A stretch of DNA of 64,000 nucleotides. Origin: Pogostemon cablin. Its lineage: Eukaryota; Streptophyta; Magnoliopsida; Lamiales; Lamiaceae. The DNA lies in NCBI GenBank assembly GCA_023678885.1, contig CM042997.1, forward strand, positions 24,992,064-25,056,063, given 5' to 3'. Below, piece by piece: positions 10,701-21,163 of this stretch. The position numbers were made by a program, and so were the translations under genes. Below the pieces are notes generated by a model, which saw nothing but the letters and a program-made list of their open reading frames with translations, made no database searches and had not been told where the DNA came from. How positions within the stretch are numbered: the stretch's first letter is position 1; each line of letters begins with the position of its first letter.

Positions 10701-13665
10701 GTTGGTTTGTTTTATTATAAGACAAGATTGATGCTTTAGGCTAACAAGGCCATTCAAAACTTGATTTGACATTCAATAGTGAACTTAAAACATTCACTAT
10801 ATTTATTTCTAATTAAGTCTGTTGCTAAAAAATTGTTTCTGATTCTAATTCATGGTAATGTTGTTCCACTTCCAGCCACACAAGTGCCATTATGGTGCTT
10901 GCCCCCCATGTCGCTTAACTTGCGGTGAAAGATATCCATGTGGCCATGACTGCAATTTGAGGTTTGACTTGAACATCTGTGTTTCAATCTCCCCTGTGTA
11001 TTGTCTCTTCAATTTTTATATGTTTTAATTTCACTTATAGGTGCCATGGACCTAAACCACCCCCCGGTCCTGAGTTTACTTTGAAACCCAGAAAGAAGAA
11101 GTTAAATTATCCAAGTGAAGTGACCCCTGGTTCCGCATGTCCCCCTTGCCCAGAACTTGTGCTGAGGTCGTGTTTTGGCAATCACATGGGAGCAGAGAGG
11201 ATGGTTTGTTTTTTACTCTATATAAGTGTATATATATAAGCTTATTCTTATATCTGTTGTTATAGTTTGTTTTGTCACTGATGGGATGTATATGTATTTA
11301 CCCTATCTTTGTTTTCTACATGCCTTTCAGATGGTATGCTCAAATAGCAAAGAATTTTCTTGTGATAATTTGTGTGGAAATCCTCTTCCTTGTGGCAATC
11401 ATTATTGCACTTACGTATGTCATCCCCTAAGAAGTGTAGGTGAGTCATGTGAAGAGTGCAATCTCCCTTGCGAAAAGGTAAATTCTCATCTTTTCATTAC
11501 GAAACTCCAGTGAATTCCCATTATTTTTTGTGTGTGGGATATATTTCATGTCTTAGTTGTTGCTTTTTGTGAATCCAACTAAATTTGTTTTATAAGCGCT
11601 TCAATTTGGTGGGCATCAAGTACTGTTCTAATTAATTTTTCCTCGGTTTTCTTGATCTTGTTTCAGGAAAGAGATCCTAAATGTCCACATCCATGCCCTT
11701 TGCCATGTCATCCTGGAGATTGTCCCCCTTGCAAGACACTGATTAAACGTTCGTGTCACTGTGGGACCATGGTAAATGTTTTTGAGTGTAAATACTTCAA
11801 CTGTTTGTCAGAGAAAGAGCAAATAGATGTCCGTTCATGCAAAGGGCCTTGCCATAGGTGAGTTCTGCATTACAGCACCCATTCCTAAAAGACAGAGACA
11901 TGCTTGTAGTTTTTTTTATTAAAAAACTGGCGATTGTAATTTTTATTGAGATAGAGGCTAATTGTATGCTGTTTCTCTTGGGTTATCTGTTAGGATTGGT
12001 AGGCACTAGGTGAAATTTATTAGGCATCGGAATGGGTAATGTAGTGATTGTTAGTGAACATCTCAAGCAAGTATAATTTTATGCCTGGTGTGTCTGTGTT
12101 TGTTCTATGCCTAAATATCTGCTAGAGATATTGAAAGTTCTAATATACTTTTTTCTTTTTTACTGTTTTCCTGAATATTTAGTTCTAGTGATCCACACAT
12201 GTTGTCTTGAAATCCCAGAAGAACATGTCTTTGATAATAATATTTTGGATTTGCAGGAAGTTGCAGAATTGTACTCATTTATGCCCTGAGATATGCCATT
12301 CTGGTCCCTGCCCATCACCCGACAAGTGCTCTAAGAAGGTATCTTGATCTTCTACTCCCTCCGTCCCCACAATAAATTTCACACTTTCCGTAAATAAATC
12401 TTAAAAAATAGTATTATTGAACCATAAACTCCCGTTAAACTACTAAAAATCTAATGAAAACTTAAAATGTAATAATATTGATTTACTTTTTTGTCTAGAA
12501 CTTTTACTTCTCAATACATAAGTTTAAGCCTACTGGGTTGGCTGGGCCAGGATGATGAAGATATAAAAAAAAAATATTGGCTAGCAAAGCGAAAATAGTG
12601 AGAACGTCAGAATGCTAGTTTTCTCTTACTTTTCTCGAGTGGCGAGGTTGGGTTCTGCTCTAATTCAATGTTTCCATCAACAGTCCATGAGTGTGAAAAG
12701 AAAAGGAGATCGTGTAATCTTTTGTTCTATTCACATTTCTTTTGCTTGTGCAAGGTAACTGTGCGTTGTGGATGCCAAACCTTAAAGAAGGAGTGGCTAT
12801 GTCATGATGTACAAGCAGCATATCGCGCCTCCGGTTCTGATCCCAAAGATATACCTAAGAGCCAATACGGAGTCGGACTTATTCCATGTGATAATGATTG
12901 CAAAAGCAAAGTGAAAGTCCCAGATGCAGAGTTACATTTTCGTCAACCAAAACCTCGCGAGGTAATGCACATCACAAGCTCAGTTCAAATACTTTTGGCC
13001 ATTTTAGATATTGTTGTCCTTCTTATGTACCCCAAAATAAGACTTTTAAAGGGATTCTGAATTTCAAGTATCGACATGGAGTTATAATGCTTCATTTCAT
13101 AAATCTGCATTTAAATTCAGTAAACTACCATATATTTAATAGTTTGTCTTACGTACACTCGGTTGTATTGTACACTCAGGTCAATTCGAAATCTATACGA
13201 AAGAAACTGATACGAAAATACAATAACACCTCAAGGACAAATCATTAAAACATAGCACCCACCCCTGTTGTATACAAGGCTTTGCCTATATTTTTAATCT
13301 CACACTGGCTTATTGAATCTATTATAGGAAAAGGAGTCTGATAAACCTAGTAACTCGTCAAAGCGTAGAAAACGAAGACAACGGGTGCGCGAGGAGAAGA
13401 ATGTTTCCACATTCCAGGTTTGACTTTTATTCTTTAAACAAGTACTCCATATCACTTGTTGCTACTGAGTATTTTCCTTACTGTTAAAAATGAACTGATG
13501 CGAGTGTAGAGAATAGTCGCCATGGCCAGACGAATCCTTCTACTTATTTTGATTGCTGTTGTAATTATCACATCCGCTTATTTCGGGTACAAAGGGCTCA
13601 TGGCGCTATCTGATTGGATGAACGAAGTAGAAACTCGACAAAGAAGAAGATATTCAAGAATCTAG
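7739..13665 (+). CDS. NFXL2: NF-X1-type zinc finger protein, NFXL2-like (13 exons, 864 aa)
   Basis: This is a Cys-rich NF-X1 family regulator. Arabidopsis NFXL2 (EARLY BIRD) has been linked to ABA and ROS responses and clock speed. Exons: 7739-8881, 8995-9108, 9190-9245, 9972-10038, 10600-10692, 10876-10961, 11041-11203, 11331-11477, 11667-11857, 12257-12338, 12755-12961, 13328-13417, 13510-13665. A Ser/Asp/His-rich N-terminus (1-60) is followed by a RING/PHD-like module (CLICLERI ... FHLHCIQSWA ... WPCPKCR, about 78-145). About ten NF-X1 fingers follow (for example CGHFCLLLCHPGPCPSC, CGAHRCGEVCHEGLCLPC, CPHPCPLPCHPGDCPPC). A basic stretch (KRRKRRQR, exon 12) and a C-terminal hydrophobic helix (LLLILIAVVIITSAYFGY, exon 13) close the protein. 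Length is close to Arabidopsis NFXL2 (about 880 aa). At exon 2 the nearer acceptor (8989) gives a stop, so the AG at 8993-8994 is used. Exon 1 encodes 381 residues and several fingers. Confidence 0.94.
12355..12480. mobile_element. Stowaway-like MITE fragment in NFXL2 intron 10
   Basis: A CTCCCTCCGTCCCC terminus directly after TA lies 16 bp inside intron 10. It is typical of Stowaway (Tc1/mariner-derived) MITEs. No matching GGGACGGAGGGAG end is found before exon 11, so the element is truncated or badly decayed and its right limit is approximate. Confidence 0.45.
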
Positions 13666-14004
13666 TCTCTCCTGCTTGAAATCCATGTAGGTATGATGGA
13701 GTTTAGTTTATAATCTTGCATTTTTTTGCCACAATTCTTCTATTTGTTTCTGTTTAGTTAGTTGGTCTCATCTCATACGAACCGGTAACACGGGTCTTAA
13801 TTTAATTCACTTGGAAATACGGATCCGAAGCAAATTCGTCTAGGCAAAGTTTTCTGTACACTCGGAATCAGTTGCTTCAGTGAAAGTGTGAAAATAGTTT
13901 TGAAATAAACAGCGAGGAAAGTTTGAACTTGTTAATGGAACCGAGGTATTACTTGTTTTTGCACCATAATTTCCATTGTTTTATGTAAAATGTGAATTAA
14001 TGTA

Positions 14005-14301
14005 GAGTGAGGCTTGCGTGCGCCCGGTGCACACCGTGCGCCTTTAGATTTTGCGCCTTTAGATTTTAGTATTATGGGTAAGGGTACATTGTTTCGTTCT
14101 AAAGGGTATATACTTTAATTAATAAGGATATACCATTTTGTTCTAAAGGGTATATACTTTTCATTAATATTTTTTATTTTTCTTCAGAAAATAAAAGGTA
14201 AACATCTTTATATTAAAGAGTATATAAAGAGTATACAATTTAACACAAAAATTCTAAAGGTGCACGGAGTGTGTGCACCTGGGTGCACACAAGTTTTTGC
14301 C
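14005..14301 (+). mobile_element. Mutator-like MITE, copy 1 (9-bp TSD)
   Basis: The element begins GAGTGAGGCTTGCGTGC and ends in a segment whose complement reads GGCAAAAACTTGTGTGC. The ends share a CTTGYGTGCRCCCRGGTGCAC inverted repeat. It is flanked by ATTAATGTA (13996-14004) and ATTAATATA (14302-14310), a 9-bp duplication with one mismatch, as Mutator-like transposases make. The interior repeats GCGCCTTTAGATTTT and has no ORF. A second copy, in reverse orientation, lies at 26139-26581. Confidence 0.75.
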
Positions 14302-14374
14302 ATTAATATATACTGCATTTGGTATATTCAAGAAATGACATTTGTGTGAAACATAGAATTAATGTGTGTGTATA

Positions 14375-14635
14375 CTCCCTCTGTCCGCCCGAAAGGTCCA
14401 CATATTGTCATTTCGGGCGTCCGGCCGAAAGGCCACATATTGCCATTTTGGGTGTCTGCACCAAAGGTTCACATTTTCCTTTTTAAACACATGGGACCTA
14501 CACACATCACTAATACAATAAATTTATGGGATTCATACACCCCACTAATGCAACTACCAACTACATCTTAAATGATAATACTCATTAATCCACGTGCAAA
14601 AAGCAAATGTCCACTTTTGTGGCGGACGGAGGGAG
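14375..14635. mobile_element. Stowaway MITE
   Basis: CTCCCTCTGTCCGCC at the left and GGCGGACGGAGGGAG at the right form terminal inverted repeats, with TA on both sides (14373-14374 and 14636-14637). Length is 261 bp and it is non-coding. The left part holds repeats of CCGAAAGG and CACATATTG. Confidence 0.8.
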
Positions 14636-16891
14636 TATATAGCAAGTTGATGAGGCCTCACCGTCGAGGCGGTAAGAAGTTATATTAATATTAATTCATT
14701 ATTATAAGGCCAACATATTTAAATTCAATTTATTAGGATATAGTTTGACACAGGTTTCGTAACTTGAAAGGTGCAACTATGTTCGTGAAAATGTGAAATG
14801 GTATTATTAGGCCAACATACTTTAGATGGAGATCTGTGCATTTGGATGTAAGAATTTATTAAGTTAATTCATTTAATTTTAATTGAAGATGTTAATAATT
14901 TTAAAGAGGAGTGATCAATCGTAAGAGTAAATGATAGACCTTTAAGGTTATGTTAGCATTCTGACTTTTTGTTTTCAAAATTTACATCCAAAATTTTTTA
15001 AACTACCCCTAGTATACCTGCAAATCATAATAATCTCAAATTCATTTACCTTTTATACGTTTTTTATCCTCAAATAATATTCAATTACTTTTCCTTTCCA
15101 AACACATTCAAATTTCTATTTTCATTTTTGTCTTAAAAAAAAGCTTATATTTTCAAAATAATAAAAGAGTAAAAACAACTACTCTCTCCTTTATACTCCT
15201 TCTTTCTCACGCTAGGAGGGCCAGAGAACTTACGTTAAGGTCTTCATTACCTGGGACGGTTTACAATAACAATAATATCACTCCTACATAATATACCAAG
15301 TATATTTTGTCAATTATTTATTATTAAAAAATACCAAATATCCTCCTAAAAAAGTAGTAACAATTTTCTTAATATAGTGAAAAAAAATGAAGGCCTTTTT
15401 TTTGTGATGGAGTGAGTGAAATTATTGGGATAAATTTTGAACATAATTAAAAAAAAATCGACCTAAAAGTCGTGTGCAAGTCACATAATCCTGAACCTTT
15501 AATGTGTAGGAGTTGAAACATATACTTATTTTAATATATAATGGGAAGTTATATGGGTGTTATTTGGGTGTCTCATAATAATATAGTATTGACTCCGTCG
15601 CCCTGATTCGTATCCATTTATTCCATTTTACAAAGTATTAATTTCCTTTTTGAATTGAATATCAATTTTCTTTTTAAATTGATGTTACTCACAAAATAAT
15701 ATTATAATATTCAACCTACAATACATGGGGCCTCACCAACATTAATGCAACTACTCATTACACATTAAAATAGTATAATATTCATCAATTCACTATCCAT
15801 TAAATTATTATAGACCATTAAATTATTATAGAGTATTACTCAATTTAAATTTAAAAGACAAATAAATACCTATCAGGACGAAAAGAGTAATTATTTTGGA
15901 TGGATTTTATACATCTTAAAGGAAAATATATACATTGAGATGGGATACTCATCGAAAATATATAAAAATTGAAATTAGATGAGAGGGGAAGGAGGAAGCA
16001 TACGCTTCCACGACAAGTTTTAATCTCACATTTGTCCATTTTAAGCGTTTAGCTCCAATGCCTATGTTTCTATTTTTAAAATGGAGAGATCATTTCTTTT
16101 AGCATGACACGATAGCAAAGTGGGCCACATGTAAATCAAGCAATAGCTATGGTGGCGGTACACGTGTCAGCATCAGGCACCTTAACCTGCTAAAATTGAC
16201 TAATTTTAAAAGTCAATTCTCACACTAATGACTATAATGAGCCTTTACGCCTGGAAAGATTTTTGACAACGCCTCACTGGATGGGGCTAGGCATGAAAAA
16301 AAAAATCGAAATTGCCAAAATGAAATCTAAGCCATATATATATTCATAGATCGTTTGATTCGAGTTCTTGGAATAACAATGTATATCGTTATGAAAGTCA
16401 ATAATAATGAGATTAAAAATGATTGAATCGTGGGACGTATTTATTGAATTAATAAGAATTATTAAAAAAATTTGATTCTCATCTTATTAAAGAAGCATCA
16501 ATACCTCAAATTTCATTAACCCCACGCAACACTTCCAACCAAGCAACCCAATCCGGTTATGATTTCTGTTTTCCGGTTCTAAAAAATAAAAAATTGGAAT
16601 CGATGATTCGAATCCGTGCTGCATGTCTAGTCCGACCCATCTCTCCAAAATATATTAACATCCCCACAAATCACAAGAGTATATTTATTTCACAAACTAA
16701 TTCGATTTATACTAGTTTGGATAAATCAAAGAATTTTGTGCTGGAGAAAAAAGAAATGTGATAAAATTAAGTGAAGAAATAGCGAGTAGCTATCAATAAT
16801 GTCCTACAAACTCCTACCCTGCAAAAACCCAATACCCACATATTTATCTAAAAATAAAATAATTAAAAAAAAAAAGTGTGTGTGTGTGATC
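14636..16891. other. Intergenic DNA between convergent NFXL2 and CCR3
   Basis: AT-rich with no exon seen. Two decayed Stowaway-like elements are possible: about 15195-15417 (ACTCCTTCTTTCTCAC versus GTGATGGAGTGAGTG) and about 15592-15887 (ACTCCGTCGCCCTGATTCG versus ATCAGGACGAAAAGAGT). A G-box (ACACGTGTC) occurs near 16159. The 3' UTR of CCR3 occupies the end, with a (TG)n run near 16877-16889. Confidence 0.4.
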
Positions 16892-19261
16892 TCAATCAGA
16901 AACAATGGAGATTGGACCACTAGATATGCTCCCATGGCTATCATCACATAGAGCCAACGCTCGTTCCAAATTAGCCACAATGTCACTCATCGTTGGCCTA
17001 TCTTTCCCTTCCAAATGCACACAATGCATAGCCGTGTAAGCCACCAGTTCCACCGCCTCCGCCTCGTTCACCTCCGGCGGCCCTACTCTCTGGTCCAGGA
17101 TCTCCCCCAGCTTCCCGGCTATGATCACCGGTACTGCGTGGTCCACCACGCTCATCGGCTCGTCTCCGTTTTCGCCACTCTTGAATATAGCCCTCTTCCC
17201 TGTTAGGAGCTCCAACAGCACCACTCCAAGCCCATATACATCACTCTTTGCTGTCAAAACATTCAGTCCGTAGTACTCTGGATCAATGTATCCTACTGTC
17301 CCTGCTGCCTTAGTCGGCCTGTAGTCACGATCGTCCTCCGGTCCCATTAGGGATAACCCGAAATCAGACACTCTTGCTGTCCAATTTGCATCCAGCAATA
17401 TGTTTGATGACTTGATATCGCGGTGGATGATAGGGGGAACGGCGTAGTAATGTAGGTACTCTATGCCACGAGCTGCGTCTAGTGAGATCTTGATCCTCAT
17501 TTTCCAAGAATTCACAACACTGCTGTTCTTATCCACATTGTTCTTGCTGTGCAAGTGATCATATAGAGCTCCATTTTTCATGTATTCGTAAACCAACAGC
17601 CTCTCATCCCTCTCCTCGCAGTATCCAACCAATCTAACCAAATGCTTGTGGTGTAGCCTTGATAGGAAGGCTAGCTCCGATTCAAAAGCCCTCTCCTTTT
17701 CTTGAAACTTCTTCGCCTTCGTGCTCATCTCACTTCGTTTGATGGCAACTTCACGCCCATCCGGGAGCTTTCCTCTATACACTACACCAAAACTCCCACT
17801 CCCAATCTTGTTCTCTAAAGAGAAGTCATTTGTAGCCGCCACAAGATCCGAGAACAAGAACTCTTCAGCCCTGTCCGTGTGCTTCGAAGAGGTTCCACTC
17901 CGCTGTCGTCTCATGAGACGAGACCCTTGCCGTTTAAGGGTGGACGATCGCGACAGGGGACTACTATTAGACTGCTGCACAGAAACACTAATCGTTGGCT
18001 GCACTGAATTATGAATCTTTTTCTTTCCAAAACAATAACCACCCCACCACAAATACACCAAGGTACAAATGGCAGCTAATCCACCAGCTAATCCAACTAT
18101 CACTAAAGCCAATAAACCCTTACTAAGCTTCTTAGAACCAGAAGGAACAACAATGGTGGGCGATGAAACAGGTGGGATTGAAATTGGAACATCACAAGGC
18201 CTACAAATATGACCATTTCCAGAACAAAGGGATTGAGATTGAGGATACACATTACACTCGCATACTGAATCAACACATGGCCCTGGAAGAGTTTTCTGGA
18301 GAGGAAGCTCAATTCCAGAAGAGTAATACTGATCAGGAAAACCAGGACCCCAACAAATCAATGAGAAATTATTGGTGATCAATCCACATGTGAAATCAGA
18401 ACCTGCAATAATTGACTCAAACGAAATACCATCAGTTATGTTGCTGGAGAATTCCCCTTTCCCACCCCAACAAACCACTGTGCTATTTGATCTTCTGATC
18501 GCACAGGTGTGGTTAGAACCAAGAGCCAAATCAGTGTATTCATACGCCGAATTTGCAGGTGTAATTAATTGCCCATTGTTGTTGTTCCCTTTACACACTA
18601 TAAATCCATCAGTATTAATTCCACAAGCGAAATTCCCACCTACCTGAATGTTCATCATCGTGGAGTTCGCAAACTCTGTTTCCATCGAACGAGCGACGAC
18701 GTCGTCTCCCCAGCAGATTACTCGATGATTCAGTTGAACAACTCCGCAGGAAAATCCGAAACCAGATGAAATCACGCGAAATTGCGAATCCGCAGACGGA
18801 ATTTGAAACGAAGGAGCATTGTTTTCTCGCCAGCAAATGGCGTTATCGTTGGAATTTGGACTTCTGTTTCTCAAAGCGCAAATCTGGGAGTCACCAACTG
18901 CGAGAGATATCAACGGAGCTGAAGCGTCGTTGTAGTTTCTCTTGGGGTCTAGGGTTGTGTTCCAGCATAAAAGGCTGAATCCGCCGGAGCGAACGCCGCA
19001 GAGAGTGTCGCGGCCGCCGGCGACGGCGTCGAAGGAGGTCGTGGGAAGGATGGGCGGCAGTAGTACTCCATTTCTCCAGCATTGAATCTGTTGGATGGGT
19101 TGCTGTGCAACTATGGAGCATACGGTGATGGCGGAGCCGTATACAACGGCTATGGTGGCGCCGGAGCCGCCGAGTGCATGGGCGAATTGCAGAGGAGGAC
19201 AGACGGCGGCGAGGAATAATATAGTGGTGGGGATGGCCGCCGGAAAGGGTACTATCGTCAT
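16892..19261 (-). CDS. CCR3: CRINKLY4-related receptor-like kinase, CCR3-type (single exon, 789 aa)
   Basis: This is a plasma-membrane receptor kinase of the CRINKLY4 family. The signal peptide is residues 1-29 (ends FAHA). Seven RCC1-like crinkly repeats with Cys...CysTrp pairs (about 48-305) form the ectodomain; in the fifth the Trp is replaced (VCKGN, 223-225). A Cys-rich stub (CVDSVCECN ... CSGNG ... CRPC, 329-356) stands where ACR4 has TNFR-like repeats. The transmembrane helix is about 383-405, followed by a basic Ser-rich juxtamembrane region. The kinase has GSGSFG (487-492), VAIK Lys508, HRDIKSSN (613-620), DFG (633-635) and GYIDPE (657-662), so it is an RD kinase with all catalytic residues present. 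Being intronless is normal for the family. The start is the first ATG, giving a good signal peptide. Kinase sequence and gene order both favour CCR3 (At3g55950) over CCR1, CCR2 or CCR4. It is convergent with NFXL2. Confidence 0.93.
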   Translation of the reverse strand: MTIVPFPAAIPTTILFLAAVCPPLQFAHALGGSGATIAVVYGSAITVCSIVAQQPIQQIQCWRNGVLLPPILPTTSFDAVAGGRDTLCGVRSGGFSLLCWNTTLDPKRNYNDASAPLISLAVGDSQICALRNRSPNSNDNAICWRENNAPSFQIPSADSQFRVISSGFGFSCGVVQLNHRVICWGDDVVARSMETEFANSTMMNIQVGGNFACGINTDGFIVCKGNNNNGQLITPANSAYEYTDLALGSNHTCAIRRSNSTVVCWGGKGEFSSNITDGISFESIIAGSDFTCGLITNNFSLICWGPGFPDQYYSSGIELPLQKTLPGPCVDSVCECNVYPQSQSLCSGNGHICRPCDVPISIPPVSSPTIVVPSGSKKLSKGLLALVIVGLAGGLAAICTLVYLWWGGYCFGKKKIHNSVQPTISVSVQQSNSSPLSRSSTLKRQGSRLMRRQRSGTSSKHTDRAEEFLFSDLVAATNDFSLENKIGSGSFGVVYRGKLPDGREVAIKRSEMSTKAKKFQEKERAFESELAFLSRLHHKHLVRLVGYCEERDERLLVYEYMKNGALYDHLHSKNNVDKNSSVVNSWKMRIKISLDAARGIEYLHYYAVPPIIHRDIKSSNILLDANWTARVSDFGLSLMGPEDDRDYRPTKAAGTVGYIDPEYYGLNVLTAKSDVYGLGVVLLELLTGKRAIFKSGENGDEPMSVVDHAVPVIIAGKLGEILDQRVGPPEVNEAEAVELVAYTAMHCVHLEGKDRPTMSDIVANLERALALCDDSHGSISSGPISIVSD

Positions 19262-19375
19262 CTAAAGAGGGGGCTTCACTATTCGCCGTAGTAATGGCAG
19301 TAGGAGTACCTCCTCATTTGTAGAGAGGGAAAGAGGAGTACTCTAGAGAGAGAAAGAGAGGAAAGAAGGTGAAGA

Positions 19376-19386
19376 TATATATATAT
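19376..19386 (-). promoter_or_regulatory. TATA box of the CCR3-like gene
   Basis: An 11-bp TATATATATAT run lies about 115 bp upstream of the CCR3 start codon. It is followed, on the coding strand, by a CT-rich leader (19262-19370), a common plant arrangement. No other core element is evident. Confidence 0.5.
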
Positions 19387-19399
19387 GGAAAATTGTGTA

Positions 19400-20756
19400 C
19401 CTTATTATTGGGCCCCACCACCCCGCTCTGGAAACTGATGGAGAACATAAATCGCTTACTGTTCCTCTATACAGTTGGAATGCCTTTTTTACCGCTTGAG
19501 CTATTTGGAATGCCTTTTTTTTATCACTTGATCTATGACTTGAGGGCTTTTTATATATTAGTGTATGTATTTATTCCTGAGATGTGGAAAGAAAATCAAA
19601 ACTGGATTAATTTCCATTTATTTGTTTTCCGTACAATTATTTTTAGAACCTGGATTTTATTTCCTTAATAATACTGAATTTATTATGGAAATTTAATTTT
19701 AAAAAAATTTAAGTGGAATTTAGCAAAGTATCTAGAACTAATTCGATCTATTGCTTCGAATAATTATATGAGAGATATTTCGAGCAATCACGTTTCAAAA
19801 TATTATACTCTTTTAGAATGTGATGGTTAATTTTCAAACTAACATTAAAGGATAATTTATATTATTAAGAAAAAACGATAATGCATTTTTAATTAAAAAA
19901 AGTATTAAATTAATAATAAAAAATAATACACGAAAAATTTCCCTATATTTATTATTCGTCCTCTCGTTGAAACTCACACAAAATAAATGTAGACGTCTAC
20001 CGTGAAATTGCCATATCAATCATCAAAGACATAATAGACATTTAATAATACATAAATGTAATCCTATCCCATACTATATTAATTAAAAGAAAATTGCAAA
20101 CAAATTTTCTGTAAGTGTATGAGGAAAAAAAAAGAGCTTTTTATTTTACAATTTAATTTTGACTTTTGAATTATATACATACATATATAATGTATATAAT
20201 TCTAATACATTACCAAACATTTGGCATTTTTATAATTAGTCCTGATTTTTAATCTTAATTAACTAATATTTATTTTATGTCAACAATAAATTACCAAGAA
20301 CATAATTTAGTCCTCCAGCTGAAAAAAAATAGCAAAATTTTTTATAATAACACTATAATTTTATTTCTAATTCTTACTTTGGAGTGCAATTAGTTTTAAA
20401 CCATTACATTTCAAGATAATTAATTCTAAGTCTTATATTTTAATTTAAAAATATTAAAATAAAATGTATACCTGTCCTAAATTAATTTATAAACCTTATC
20501 TATCCACCTAGAATTACCCTTAATTTTGTTAATAAATTGACTATTTATTTCATAACTGAAGTTGTTAGAGTGATAATAATATGATGTTGATGATTCAAAC
20601 AAATTAATGACATTAATTAGGCCATCATACATTTATTTCAATTCAAATATTTGATAATTATCCAATTAATTTCTTAAAAAGAATATTATTAATCCGATTA
20701 GGAGTCCCCCTTATCATCGTAAACTTGACTACTACGTCAAAACAGTTCAGACAGAA
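19400..20756. other. AT-rich intergenic DNA upstream of CCR3
   Basis: It holds the distal CCR3 promoter and AT-rich sequence with poly-A/poly-T runs. No exon, RNA gene or clearly bounded transposon is seen. Confidence 0.4.
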
Positions 20757-20768
20757 AACGTCTTCTCT

Positions 20769-21163
20769 ACCAATGATATGTTGGCCCAGTGGTTGAGGGT
20801 CAACATTGAGGTGCCCCTGATTGAGAGGTCAGGGGTTCAAGTCCCCCGGAGCGCAATGATGGAACATTTAATATTGAGGGCTACAAGCGGTAGTGTGGGA
20901 GGCTGAAACTCAGTGGGAACCTGCGGCTCGGTGGGAACCTGCGGCTGAGCTAGGGGGAGGGTCAGCATGGAGCAATCACTTGGGGGATCGACTCCTTGTG
21001 CGCAGTAGTTAAAGATATTAGGAACCTGTAGTTAAAGATATTAGGAACCTGTGATCCATTGTGTGGTTACCGCGATTTACTTGGAGGTAGTTCTGAGGGG
21101 CCGGGACTGTTTCCTCGAGGACTAGTCGGGCGTAAGCCCGGAACCTCGGTATCAAAAAAAAAC
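20769..21163 (+). mobile_element. tRNA-derived SINE, about 395 bp
   Basis: RNA polymerase III box A (TGGCCCAGTGG, 20782-20792) and box B (GGTTCAAGTCC, 20834-20844) lie near the 5' end. The 3' end is an A-rich tail (about 21153-21163). Perfect 12-bp target-site duplications AACGTCTTCTCT flank it (20757-20768 and 21164-21175). The body has two short tandem duplications: GTGGGAACCTGCGGCT (about 20910-20945) and GTTAAAGATATTAGGAACCT (about 21008-21052). No ORF is present. The perfect TSD suggests fairly recent insertion. Confidence 0.85.

Noticed and set aside
20782..20844. Possible tRNA gene (box A and box B motifs)
   Set aside because: No cloverleaf with anticodon arm and acceptor stem could be drawn; spacing, A-tail and TSD fit a SINE.
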